Source: Salinicola socius (GTDB lineage: Bacteria > Pseudomonadota > Gammaproteobacteria > Pseudomonadales > Halomonadaceae). Taken from it: a stretch of DNA of 44,091 bases. Below the pieces are notes generated by a model that did not search any database, was not told the origin of the DNA, and saw nothing but the letters and a program-made list of their open reading frames with translations. The position numbers and the translations under genes are program-made. The stretch is from NCBI RefSeq assembly GCF_001937195.1, contig NZ_MSDO01000028.1, forward strand, positions 1 to 44,091. The letters run 5' to 3'. Of this stretch, positions 35,070 to 43,921 are shown piece by piece. Position 1 is the stretch's first letter. Each line of letters begins with the position of its first letter.

Positions 35070-36317
35070 ATGCTGGAAATCGCAGCAGTCTTCATCACGA
35101 TCACCGCGCTGTTTGCGTGGTTCAACTACCGGTTCCTCAAGCTGCCGGCGACGATCGGGGTGATGTGCATCTCGCTGCTGGCTTCGATGTTGTTGATCGC
35201 GTTGAGCCACGCTGGCTTCGACGGGATTACCGATTGGGCCGAGGCCTGGCTGGGGCAGATAAACTTCAACACCTTGCTGATGGACGGGATGCTGTCGCTG
35301 CTGCTGTTCGCCGGGGCGTTGCACGTCGATTTCCACAAGCTCAAGCGTTATCGCTACTCGATCGGTCTGCTGGCGACCGTCGGTGTGGTGATCTCGACCG
35401 TGGTGATCGGTAGCGCGGCCTGGTGGCTTTTCGCCACCTTCCATATCGCGGTGCCTTATCTCTACTGCCTGGTCTTCGGGGCGTTGATCTCGCCGACGGA
35501 TCCGATCGCCGTACTCGGGATCATGCGTAGCGCGGGCGCGCCGGAAGATATGGAGATCAAGATCGTCGGCGAGTCGCTGTTCAACGACGGCGTCGCGGTG
35601 GTGGTGTTCACCATGATGCTGGGAGCGGCGAACGCGACCGAAGCGCTGACGGTCACGCACTCCGCGATGCTGTTCCTGGAAGAGGCCGGCGGCGGCATTC
35701 TGCTCGGGCTGGTGATGGGGTATGTCGCCTACTGGATGATGAAGAGCATCGATCAGTATCAGATCGAGGTGCTGGTCACCCTTGCGCTGGTGCTGGGCGG
35801 TTATACGCTGGCGACGCATCTTCATGTGTCGGGGCCGATCTCGATGGTCATTGCCGGGCTGTTCATCGGCAATCGCGGCCGCGAACATGCCATGTCGGAT
35901 ACCACCCGTCGCTACGTCGACGGCTTCTGGGAACTGATCGACGAGATTCTCAACGCGGTGCTGTTCGTACTGATCGGCCTCGAACTGCTGCTCATTCCCT
36001 TCGAGTGGTCGTACCTCATCGTTGCTGGCCCGATCATCGTCGTCATTCTGGTGACGCGCCTGCTCACCATCGGTCTACCCATTGCCATATTGAACCGGTG
36101 TGTCCATTTTCGTCACGGCACCACGCGTGTGCTGACCTGGGGCGGGCTGCGAGGTGGCATCTCGGTGGCCTTGGCGCTGGGCCTGCCCGAGAGCGATTAC
36201 CGAAATACCATGGTGATGGTGACCTACATCATCGTGCTGTTCTCGATCCTGGTTCAGGGGCTGACCATCGGTGGCGTGGTACGACGCGTGTTATCGCAGG
36301 ATGCCAAAAAATCTTAG
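35070..36317 (+). CDS. Na+/H+ antiporter, CPA1/NhaP type
   Basis: A 415-residue inner-membrane antiporter with about twelve hydrophobic segments (for example AAVFITITALFAWFNYRFL, GVMCISLLASMLLIALS, FNTLLMDGMLSLLLFAGAL). CPA1 hallmarks are FGALISPTDPIAVLGIMRSAG and the ion-binding ND motif in IVGESLFNDGVAVVVFTMML, plus LTWGGLRGGISVALALGLP near the end. It exports Na+ (or K+) in exchange for protons, useful for a halophile. The start at 35070 (MLEIAAVF) follows a weak GGGAAG site; the frame to 34968 is not hydrophobic and is left out. A single-gene unit after the metK terminator. Confidence 0.93.
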   Translation: MLEIAAVFITITALFAWFNYRFLKLPATIGVMCISLLASMLLIALSHAGFDGITDWAEAWLGQINFNTLLMDGMLSLLLFAGALHVDFHKLKRYRYSIGLLATVGVVISTVVIGSAAWWLFATFHIAVPYLYCLVFGALISPTDPIAVLGIMRSAGAPEDMEIKIVGESLFNDGVAVVVFTMMLGAANATEALTVTHSAMLFLEEAGGGILLGLVMGYVAYWMMKSIDQYQIEVLVTLALVLGGYTLATHLHVSGPISMVIAGLFIGNRGREHAMSDTTRRYVDGFWELIDEILNAVLFVLIGLELLLIPFEWSYLIVAGPIIVVILVTRLLTIGLPIAILNRCVHFRHGTTRVLTWGGLRGGISVALALGLPESDYRNTMVMVTYIIVLFSILVQGLTIGGVVRRVLSQDAKKS

Positions 36318-36326
36318 ACTTTAGTG
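36317..36326. promoter_or_regulatory. GACTTTRGTC-like site (one mismatch) upstream of the TAXI-TRAP operon
   Basis: GACTTTAGTG starts on the last base of the antiporter stop codon and lies 117 bp before the TAXI binding-protein gene. It differs from the exact 10-mer at the last base. No terminator was seen between the antiporter and this site. Confidence 0.35.
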
Positions 36327-36442
36327 GTATGCAGTGGTTCAGGCATGGTATCGCCGCCGGGCGTTCCTTACTCTTGGGTCACTGTACGGTTTCTTTTTCG
36401 TCGATCAGATGGGTCGATGACGTTTCAATGACGGGGTGAACC

Positions 36443-37789
36443 ATGATGTTACGCACAGGAATGCTGGTCGCGGCGCTGGGCCTTTCCGGCGCACTGCTGG
36501 TGGGTTGCGGTGACGACAGTGATGATCAGGCCAAAAGCGAGTCTCAAGAGTCATCATCGTCGCAACAGGAGACCCAGTCCTCCGGTTCCAGCACTCAGGA
36601 CACGGCGTCTTCGGACACCGCCGGCAGTGCAGATAATGCCGATAGCCAGGACACCGCTGCCGCCGGCGGCGAACCCGTCAATCTGATCTTCGGCACCGGC
36701 GGTACCGGTGGCAGCTACTATCCGATCGGCGGGGCGCTGAAGAGCGTGTTCGAAAAGAGCGACCTGGTCGACGGCGTACAGGTGGTGTCGACCGGTGCCT
36801 CCGTGCAGAACATCAACAACATCAACGATGGTCTGAATCAGGTCGCCATCGTGATGAGCGACGTGGCTTACGACGCCGTCAAGGGCCAGAACCAGTTCGA
36901 GGGCCAGCCTGCCGATATCGAGACCATCGCTGGTCTGTATCCCAACGTGGTGCAAATCGTCGCCACGGCCGACAGCGATGTCCACAGCATTGCCGATCTG
37001 AAAGGCAAGCGTGTCGGCGTGGGCAAGGTCGGCTCCGGGGTCGAACAGAGTGCTGCCAAGGTGCTGGAATCGGCGGGCCTCAGCTACGACGATCTGGCCC
37101 AGGTCAGCCATACCGGCTATGCCGACAGCGTGACCGAGATGAGCAACGGCAACCTCGATGCCGCGTTCTTCACCTCCGGCGTGCCCAACTCCAGCATCAC
37201 CGGGCTGATGCAGAGCACCGACGTGACCTTCGTTCCGGTCAGCGGCGACGTTGCCTCCACGCTGCTGGAAAAGTATCCGTACTACGAGAACTACGAGATC
37301 CCGGCCGGGGCGCCCGAGCGCTACAATCTGGGTGACGCCGTGGATACCGTGGCGATCCGCAACATCATGATCGTGCCGTCCTCCATGCGGGACGATGTGG
37401 CCGAGGATCTGGCCAAGCGGTTCCATGACTATCTGGAATCCGACAGCGTCTCCGTGGGTGCGCTCAAGCAGTTCGATCCCAGCACCATGGACAAGAATCT
37501 GGTCGTACCGGTGCATCCGGGCGCCGAAGCCTTCTACGAAACGCTGTCTTCTTCCGAGGGTGCAGCAACTGATGGCGATGCGGCTAGTGCCGGTGATGAC
37601 AGCGATCTGTCGGAAGAGACCGCTTCGATGCCGGCCAACGAGAAAGCGTCGACGACGACATCCGATGGTGCCGAAGCTGAACCGTCCAAGCAGACCAGCG
37701 CCGAGACGCCCGAAGACAACATCGACGCTGCCGAGGGGAGCGAGACCAGCGGTGATGACAACGCGCAGGACAAGGAGCCGCAATCCTGA
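36443..37789 (+). CDS. TAXI-family TRAP transporter substrate-binding lipoprotein with acidic low-complexity arms
   Basis: A 448-residue exported lipoprotein. The signal peptide ends in a lipobox (LLVGC, Cys22). Residues about 24-75 are a Ser/Asp/Gln/Thr-rich linker (DDQAKSESQESSSSQQETQS and on). The TAXI domain (about 77-370) starts VNLIFGTGGTGGSYYPIGGALKSVF and contains STGASVQNINNINDGLNQVAIVMSDVAY and LKGKRVGVGKVGSGVEQSAAKVLESAGL. A second acidic low-complexity arm of about 75 residues ends the protein. Usual TAXI binding proteins are about 320 residues without these arms. It is first in an operon with the DUF1850 protein and the fused permease. Substrate unknown; some TAXI systems take up glutamate or other carboxylates. 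Confidence 0.92.
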   Translation: MMLRTGMLVAALGLSGALLVGCGDDSDDQAKSESQESSSSQQETQSSGSSTQDTASSDTAGSADNADSQDTAAAGGEPVNLIFGTGGTGGSYYPIGGALKSVFEKSDLVDGVQVVSTGASVQNINNINDGLNQVAIVMSDVAYDAVKGQNQFEGQPADIETIAGLYPNVVQIVATADSDVHSIADLKGKRVGVGKVGSGVEQSAAKVLESAGLSYDDLAQVSHTGYADSVTEMSNGNLDAAFFTSGVPNSSITGLMQSTDVTFVPVSGDVASTLLEKYPYYENYEIPAGAPERYNLGDAVDTVAIRNIMIVPSSMRDDVAEDLAKRFHDYLESDSVSVGALKQFDPSTMDKNLVVPVHPGAEAFYETLSSSEGAATDGDAASAGDDSDLSEETASMPANEKASTTTSDGAEAEPSKQTSAETPEDNIDAAEGSETSGDDNAQDKEPQS

Positions 37790-37840
37790 GCGGGATGGCG
37801 TGACCGACCGATCAAGGCGCCAGTCATGATGACGGTCTCG

Positions 37841-37905
37841 ATGAATCGCCCTGGTGGATCGCCCTGGTGGATCGGTCTGATAAATCGTTCTGATGAATCG
37901 TCTTG
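37841..37905 (+). repeat. five degenerate 13-bp tandem repeats abutting the DUF1850 start
   Basis: ATGAATCGCCCTG, GTGGATCGCCCTG, GTGGATCGGTCTG, ATAAATCGTTCTG and ATGAATCGTCTTG, in direct succession, ending exactly at the ATG of the DUF1850 gene. They occupy the spacer where the ribosome site should be, and no clear site is left. Several units begin with in-frame-looking ATG or GTG, but the 13-bp period shifts frame from unit to unit. Confidence 0.85.
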
Positions 37906-38400
37906 ATGCGTAAAATCTGGCTGAGTATCGCAGCGGTGGTGATCCTGGGGGTCGCCACCGCTGCGTATCCGCTACCGTGGTTGGTCATTCGTGATGGGCC
38001 GCAGTGGCGTTTTGCCTTTCCGGGGTGGCAGGGCACGACCTTTACGCTGCGCTGGATGCATTCGGTCGAGAAAGAAGATTGGGAAGAGTGGTTCGCGGTG
38101 ACCGCGGGCGACGCCATAGAGATCACCGGCACGCGCTTCAAGACGTTCGGTGCGGGTGTTCCGTCGCATGCGGGTACCGAAACCCATCTCGAGGATGGCT
38201 GGGTGGTGATGACCGGCATCGATCGCGTGGTCGATCCGCTGGCGGTGCAGGCAGCCGTGGAAGAGCATTACCGTCTGATCTTCGCGGGCCATACCATTCC
38301 GCTGTCGCGCGGCGATCCGCCCCGAATACTGACTTTTTCCATACTCAGGGTGCCGTTGTGGCAAGTCTTGCCGGCACTGGTGCGACCCTGGTTGTCATAG
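37906..38400 (+). CDS. DUF1850-family protein of the TAXI-TRAP operon
   Basis: A 164-residue protein with an N-terminal hydrophobic segment (MRKIWLSIAAVVILGVATAA) that could be a signal anchor or signal peptide. The DUF1850 core is WMHSVEKEDWEEWFAVTAGDAIEITGTRFKTFGAGVPSHAG. The family is regularly encoded between a TAXI binding protein and its fused permease, as here, and is thought to be an accessory of the transporter; its exact job is not known. The start at 37906 is the first ATG after the tandem repeats, with no good ribosome site; a TTG at 37903 is an alternative. The gene ends 24 bp before the permease. Confidence 0.85.
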   Translation: MRKIWLSIAAVVILGVATAAYPLPWLVIRDGPQWRFAFPGWQGTTFTLRWMHSVEKEDWEEWFAVTAGDAIEITGTRFKTFGAGVPSHAGTETHLEDGWVVMTGIDRVVDPLAVQAAVEEHYRLIFAGHTIPLSRGDPPRILTFSILRVPLWQVLPALVRPWLS

Positions 38401-38424
38401 ATCCCCGCTTGGCGAGGAAGGCAC

Positions 38425-40614
38425 ATGTCCGAACAGAAAAACACGATCTCCGCCGACGATTCACAGGATCCGTCGGTCAAGGAGGCACTGGAAAAATTCG
38501 ACCGCGAAAGTCTGGTACGAGACAGACTGCCGCGCTCGGTGATCCGGTTCGTCATGGCCGTGTCGGTACTGCTGGCACTGTTTCATCTCTACACCTCGTT
38601 TTCGGGGCCGCTGGTTGATGTCGCCCAGCGCAGCATCCACCTCTATACCCTGCTGGGTCTGGCCTTCATTCTCTATCCGTTGACTCGCAAGGGAGCCCGC
38701 GACCGGGTGCCATGGGGCGACGCCATCGTGGCACTGATCGCATTCGGCATCGGTGTCTACATGCTGATGGTGTCCGATCGCGTGATCGCTTCGGCAGGAC
38801 GCATCAACAATGTCGACATGGTGGTCGGCATGGTGGCGATTCTGCTGGTGCTGGACGCAACCCGGCGTGTCACCGGCTGGGGCCTGACGATTCTGGCCGC
38901 TTTGTTCCTGGTCTACGGCTTCTATGCCAAGCTCTCGTTCTACCCGCAGGTCAACGAGGCGATCGTCCTCGCCACCTGCAAGCAGATCATCTCCCATCTG
39001 GTGTTTATCACCGAAGGGCTGCTGGGCACGGCGATCGGGGTCTCGGCGAGCTATATCATTCTGTTCATCCTGTTCGGTGCCTTTCTCGGCAAGTCCGGAC
39101 TGGGGCAGCTGTTCAACGATCTTGCGCTGGCCATCGCCGGACATACCCGGGGCGGGCCGGCCAAGGTGGCGGTCATCGCCAGCGGCTTTCTGGGTTCGAT
39201 CAACGGCTCCGCCATCGCCAATGTGGTGACGACAGGGGCCTTTACCATTCCGTTGATGAAGAAGACCGGCTACAAGGCGAACTTTGCCGGAGCGGTCGAA
39301 GCCGCTGCCAGCGTCGGCGGTCAGATCCTGCCGCCGATCATGGGCGCAGCGGCCTTCATCATGGCCGAGGTGCTGGCAGTTCCCTACACCCAGGTCATTC
39401 TGGCGGGGATCATTCCGGCGCTGCTCTACTATCTTGGCGTGCTGTTCCAGGTACATCTGCGCGCCATGCGCAACGGCCTGGAGGGTATTCCTCGCTCCCA
39501 GCTCACGCCGCTCAAGGAGGTCATGCTCAAGCGCGGTCACCTGCTGATACCGATGGCCGTGCTGCTATGGCTGCTGTTCGAGGGGCGGGCGCCGTTCTTC
39601 GCGGCATTCTGGTCGATCGCGGCAACGGTACTGATCTGCGGTACGCGCCGCGTGGCGATCGGGCTCAGCCTGATTCTGGCACTGCTGATCTTCGAGCCGC
39701 AGCTGCGGGCGTTGATCGGTGGACACGCGCTGCCCAATTTTCCGGCCAGCCGCTGGACGCTGTTCTTGATCATTGCGGTGACGGTGGCCATCAACGCGCT
39801 GCGGGCCAAGCTGGGGATGGTGGCCGAGAAGATGGATGTGGCCGACTGTCGTGATGCCATGCACGACGGGGTGCGCAATGCCATTCCCGTTGCCGTGGCC
39901 TGTGGGGCAGTGGGGATCATCGTCGGGATCGCCACGCTCACCGGTATCGCGCTGGAAGCGGCTGACGCCGTGGTGACGCTGGGCCAGCAGATTCCGATTC
40001 CGATGATCCAGCTGCTGGTCACGCTGGTGCTGACCATGATCGCATCGATCGTGCTCGGCATGGGCCTGCCGAGTATTCCGACCTACATCATCACCAGCAC
40101 CATGGCCGCGCCGATTCTGCTGAATCTGCCGATGTTCCGGGAGCTGGCGGGCAGCAACGAGACGGCGATCTTCGTGGCCCACATGTTCGTGTTCTACTTC
40201 GGGCTGTTCGCCAACCTGACGCCGCCCGTGGCGCTGGCCGCCTATGCGGGCGCCGGTATCAGCGGCGGCTCGCCCAACGCCACCGGTTTCCAGGCGATGA
40301 AACTGGCGATCGCCGGCTTCGTGGTGCCCTACATGTTCGTATTCGCGCACAGCATGCTGATGATCGATGCGACCCTGTGGAACACGCTGTGGGTCATCGT
40401 GACCGGGGTGGTCGGGGTGCTGCTGCTGGCCGTGGCGGTCGAGGGCTATCTGCGACGCCCGCTCAACCCGTTCTGGCGAATACTGGCGGCGGTCGGTGCG
40501 CTGGCGTTGATTTTCCCGGGGTTGATCAGCGACATCGTCGGCGCGGTCATTACCGTGGTGCTGTTCCTGCTGGCCAAGGCGAAGCCGGAGGTAACGCCTG
40601 CCAAAGCCGTGTAG
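38425..40614 (+). CDS. TRAP transporter fused permease (4TM/12TM)
   Basis: A 729-residue inner-membrane protein combining the small and large TRAP permease subunits, as is usual in TAXI systems. The N-terminal part has about five helices (VIRFVMAVSVLLALFHLYTSF, LYTLLGLAFILYPL). The DctM-like part includes SASYIILFILFGAFLGKSGLGQLFNDLALAIAGHTRGGPAKVAVIASGFLGSINGSAIANVVTTG, VGGQILPPIMGAAAFIMAE, MGLPSIPTYIITSTMAAPIL and NLTPPVALAAYAGAGISGG. It carries Na+-driven uptake with the binding lipoprotein encoded upstream. Ribosome site GAGGAAGG. A strong terminator follows. Confidence 0.95.
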   Translation: MSEQKNTISADDSQDPSVKEALEKFDRESLVRDRLPRSVIRFVMAVSVLLALFHLYTSFSGPLVDVAQRSIHLYTLLGLAFILYPLTRKGARDRVPWGDAIVALIAFGIGVYMLMVSDRVIASAGRINNVDMVVGMVAILLVLDATRRVTGWGLTILAALFLVYGFYAKLSFYPQVNEAIVLATCKQIISHLVFITEGLLGTAIGVSASYIILFILFGAFLGKSGLGQLFNDLALAIAGHTRGGPAKVAVIASGFLGSINGSAIANVVTTGAFTIPLMKKTGYKANFAGAVEAAASVGGQILPPIMGAAAFIMAEVLAVPYTQVILAGIIPALLYYLGVLFQVHLRAMRNGLEGIPRSQLTPLKEVMLKRGHLLIPMAVLLWLLFEGRAPFFAAFWSIAATVLICGTRRVAIGLSLILALLIFEPQLRALIGGHALPNFPASRWTLFLIIAVTVAINALRAKLGMVAEKMDVADCRDAMHDGVRNAIPVAVACGAVGIIVGIATLTGIALEAADAVVTLGQQIPIPMIQLLVTLVLTMIASIVLGMGLPSIPTYIITSTMAAPILLNLPMFRELAGSNETAIFVAHMFVFYFGLFANLTPPVALAAYAGAGISGGSPNATGFQAMKLAIAGFVVPYMFVFAHSMLMIDATLWNTLWVIVTGVVGVLLLAVAVEGYLRRPLNPFWRILAAVGALALIFPGLISDIVGAVITVVLFLLAKAKPEVTPAKAV

Positions 40615-40649
40615 CAACGTACTGCCAAGTCGGGTCATTGCGGAACGAG

Positions 40650-40683
40650 CGCCCATTCCCCCTTCCGGGGAGTGGGCGTTTTG
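40650..40683 (+). terminator. rho-independent terminator after the TRAP operon
   Basis: CGCCCATTCCCC-CTTCC-GGGGAGTGGGCGTTTT: a 12-bp stem with one G-T pair and a short T-run, 36 bp after the permease stop. Confidence 0.88.
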
Positions 40684-40696
40684 CCGTTCTGGTGAT

Positions 40697-40710
40697 ACGA
40701 CTTTAGTCGT
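40697..40710. promoter_or_regulatory. extended GACTTTRGTC dyad upstream of the formate dehydrogenase operon
   Basis: ACGAC-TTTA-GTCGT, the longest and most symmetrical copy of the recurring dyad (5-bp arms), 128 bp before the alpha-subunit start. Confidence 0.55.
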
Positions 40711-40837
40711 TACCGACAAATTACCGGGCTTGTGATGACGACAGCTTGCCTAGCCGTTTGCTATAAGAAAAGCGAGGCACCCGCAGAATGACCGTTGAAG
40801 AGTAGAGGTGCCCGCCAATGACCGATGAGGATGACAC

Positions 40838-43800
40838 ATGTCAATCAACGTCACTCGGCGCCAGTTTTTCAAACTGGGCGGGGCGGGATTGGCGAGTTCG
40901 AGCCTGGCGATGATGGGGTTTGCGCCCGAACCCGCCGAAGCCTCGATCCGCCAGTTCAAGCTGACCCACGCCAAAGAGACCCGCAACACCTGCACCTACT
41001 GCTCGGTAGGCTGTGGCATTCTGATCTACAGCAAGGGCGACGGCTCCAAGAACGTCGAGCAGAATGTCTTCCATATCGAAGGCGATCCCGATCATCCGGT
41101 GTCTCGTGGTTCGCTCTGCCCCAAAGGCGCTGGCCTGCTCGACTTCGTTCACAGCAAGGGGCGGCTCGAATATCCGCAAGTTCGTGAAGCGGGCTCCAGC
41201 GAATGGACACGAATCAGCTGGGACGAGGCGCTGAACCGTATCGCCCGGCACATGAAGGACGATCGCGACGCCAATTTCGTCCAGCGCACCGCACAAGGCG
41301 AGACGGTCAACCACTGGACGACGACCGGCTTCCTGGCGGCCTCCGGCTCTTCCAACGAAGCCGGCTACATCACCCACAAGGTGGTGCGCAATCTCGGCAT
41401 GGTGGCGTTCGACAACCAGGCACGCGTTTGACACGGACCGACGGTGGCAGGTCTTGCCCCTTCATTCGGTCGCGGTGCCATGACCAATCACTGGGTCGAC
41501 ATCCGCAATGCCAATCTGATTCTGTCGATGGGTGGCAACTCCGCCGAAGCACACCCTGTGGGCTTTCGCTGGGTCACCGAGGCCATCGAGCACAATAAAG
41601 CCGAGTTGATCACGATCGACCCGCGCTTCACTCGTACCGGCGCCGTGGCGCAGGACAAGGCGTTCATCCGCACCGGCACCGATATCGCGTTTCTCGGCGG
41701 GCTGATCAGCTATCTGATCGAGACCGATCAGATCCAGCGCGAGTACGTGCTGAACTACACCGACGCGGCGCTGATCGTGCGCGAGGATTACGGGTTCGAG
41801 GACGGTCTGTTCTCCGGGTATGACGAGTCGACCCGCAGCTACGACAAGCAGTCGTGGATGTACGAGATGGGCGACGACGGTTTCGCTCGTCGCGACGCGT
41901 CCTTGCAGAATCCGCGCTGCGTCTATCAGTTGCTGCGGGAACACTATTCGCGTTACACCCCGGACATGGTCTCGAGCATTACCGGGATCACGGTCGACAA
42001 CATCCAGCGGATCTGGAAGAAGATCGCGGCGATGGCGGTCCCCGACAAGACCATGACCATCCTCTACGCGCTGGGGTGGACGCAGCATTCGATCGGATCC
42101 CAGATCATCCGTACGGCCGCCATGGTCCAGCTGTTGCTGGGCAACATGGGCATGCCGGGCGGCGGCGTCAACGCCTTGCGCGGACACTCCAACATCCAGG
42201 GCCTGACCGACCTGGGCCTGCTGTCCCAGCTCTTGCCCGGCTACATGACCCTGGCCAACGCCAAGGAGCAGGACTACCGCGCCTATATCGACAAACGCAC
42301 CAAGCAGCCGACCGTCGAGGGCCAGGTCTCCTACTGGAAGAACTACGAAAAATTCCACGTCAGTCTGATGAAGACGTGGTACGGCGATGCGGCCAATGAA
42401 GGCAACGACTGGTGCTTCGACTGGCTGCCCAAGCTCGAGCGGCCGCTCTACGACATCCTCGACACATTCGAGCGCATGTCCAAGGGCGAGCTCAACGGCT
42501 ATTTCTGTCAGGGGTTCAATCCGCTGGCGTCGTTCCCCAATCGGGCCAAGGTGACCAGGGCGCTCTCTTCGCTGAAGTATCTGGTGGTGATGGATCCGCT
42601 CAACACCGAAACCAGCGAGTTCTGGAAGAATTACGGCGAGTACAACGATGTCGATTCCAGCCAGATCGGCACCGAAGTGTTCCGTCTGCCAACCTGCTGT
42701 TTCGCCGAGGACGAGGGCTCGATCGTCAACAGCGCCCGCTGGTTGCAATGGCACTGGGCGGCGGCACCGCCACCGGGGGATTCGCGTCCGGATACCCGCA
42801 TCATGGGCGAGCTGTTTCTCAAGCTGAAGCAGCTTTATCAGGCGGAAGGGGGTGTCTTTCCCGATCCGATTCTCAACCTGACCTGGGATTACCGGATTCC
42901 GGCCGATCCGAAGGCGGACGAGCTGGCACGCGAGTTCAACGGCCGTGCGCTGGAGGATCTCACCGACGAGCAGGGTAATGTCACCCGACGCGCCGGCGAG
43001 CAGCTCGCCGGGTTCGCGGAACTGACCGCTGACGGGCGTACCGCGTCTGGCTGCTGGATATTCACCGGCTGCTGGACCGAAGCCGGCAACCAGATGGCCA
43101 ACCGCGACAATTCCGATCCCTACGGTACCGGCAACACGCTGGGTTGGGCGTGGGCCTGGCCGATGAATCGGCGAATTCTCTACAACCGGGCGAGCGCGGA
43201 CGTCCAGGGACGGCCCTGGGGGCCTGAAAAGGCGTTCATCTGGTGGGATGGCGAGCAGGGTGCCTGGGTCGGCGCCGACGTACCCGACTTCCCGACCAAC
43301 TCGCCGCCGTCGCAAGGGCAGATGCCGTTCATCATGCAGCCGGAGGGCGTCGGCCATCTGTTCGCCGGGCAGAGCATGGTCGACGGGCCGTTCCCTGAAC
43401 ATTACGAACCGTTCGAGTCGCCGGTGCCCCAGAACCTGCTGCATCCGGGCAAGGAAAGGGCTCGCAACAATCCGGCCGCCCGCATTTTCGACGAGGATCG
43501 CGAGGCGCTGGGCAAGCCCGAGGAGTTCCCGCACGCGGCGACCACCTACCGGCTCACCGAGCATTTCCACTTCTGGACCAAGCATGCCGAACTCAATGCC
43601 ATCGTGCAGCCCCAGCAGTTCGTCGAGATCGGCGAAGCGCTGGCCAGCGAGATCGGCATCGTGGCCGGTGACTGGGTGAAGGTGTCGTCGAAACGGGGCT
43701 TCATCAAGGCCGTGGCAGTGGTGACCAAACGGCTGCGACCGATGATGATCGGCGACAGGCAGGTCCACCATGTGGGGATCCCGCTGCATTGGGGATTCAC

Positions 43801-43912
43801 CGGAGTGGCCAAGAAGGGATACCTGGTCAACGCCCTGACGCCGTTCGTCGGCGATGCCAATACTCAGACGCCGGAATACAAGTCGTTCACCGTCCGCGTC
43901 GACAAGGTCTAA
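40838..43912 (+). CDS. fdnG: formate dehydrogenase (FDH-N/O) major subunit, selenocysteine-containing
   Basis: A 1024-residue molybdenum enzyme subunit that oxidises formate in the periplasm. The Tat signal is TRRQFFKLGG. An Fe4S4 site follows (CTYCSVGC with LCPKGAGL). An in-frame UGA at 41429-41431 (codon 198) lies in [29 protein letters not shown], exactly where E. coli FdnG has selenocysteine, and a SECIS hairpin follows. Downstream segments DPRFTRTGAVAQ, LLLGNMGMPGGGVNALRGHSNIQGLTDLG, EVFRLPTCCFAEDEGSI and HWGFTGVAKKGYLVNALTP match the family to the end. Simple gene callers split it into 40838-41431 and 41444-43912. It is followed by the beta subunit. The organism must possess selABC and Mo-bis-MGD synthesis. 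Whether it is of the FdnG or FdoG type cannot be decided here. Confidence 0.96.
41429..41471 (+). promoter_or_regulatory. bacterial SECIS element
   Basis: Immediately after and including the UGA, a hairpin can form: lower stem ACCGA (41437-41441) with TCGGT (41466-41470), upper stem GGCA with TGCC closing a GGTCT loop. The apical AGGTCT is the feature recognised by SelB in E. coli fdnG and fdhF. This supports UGA as selenocysteine and not stop. Confidence 0.88.
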
Positions 43913-43921
43913 GGAGGGCAC

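Noticed and set aside
41429-41431. Stop codon splitting the formate dehydrogenase into two genes (pseudogene or frameshift)
   Set aside because: Both halves are in the same frame, the position equals the selenocysteine of E. coli FdnG, and a SECIS hairpin follows.
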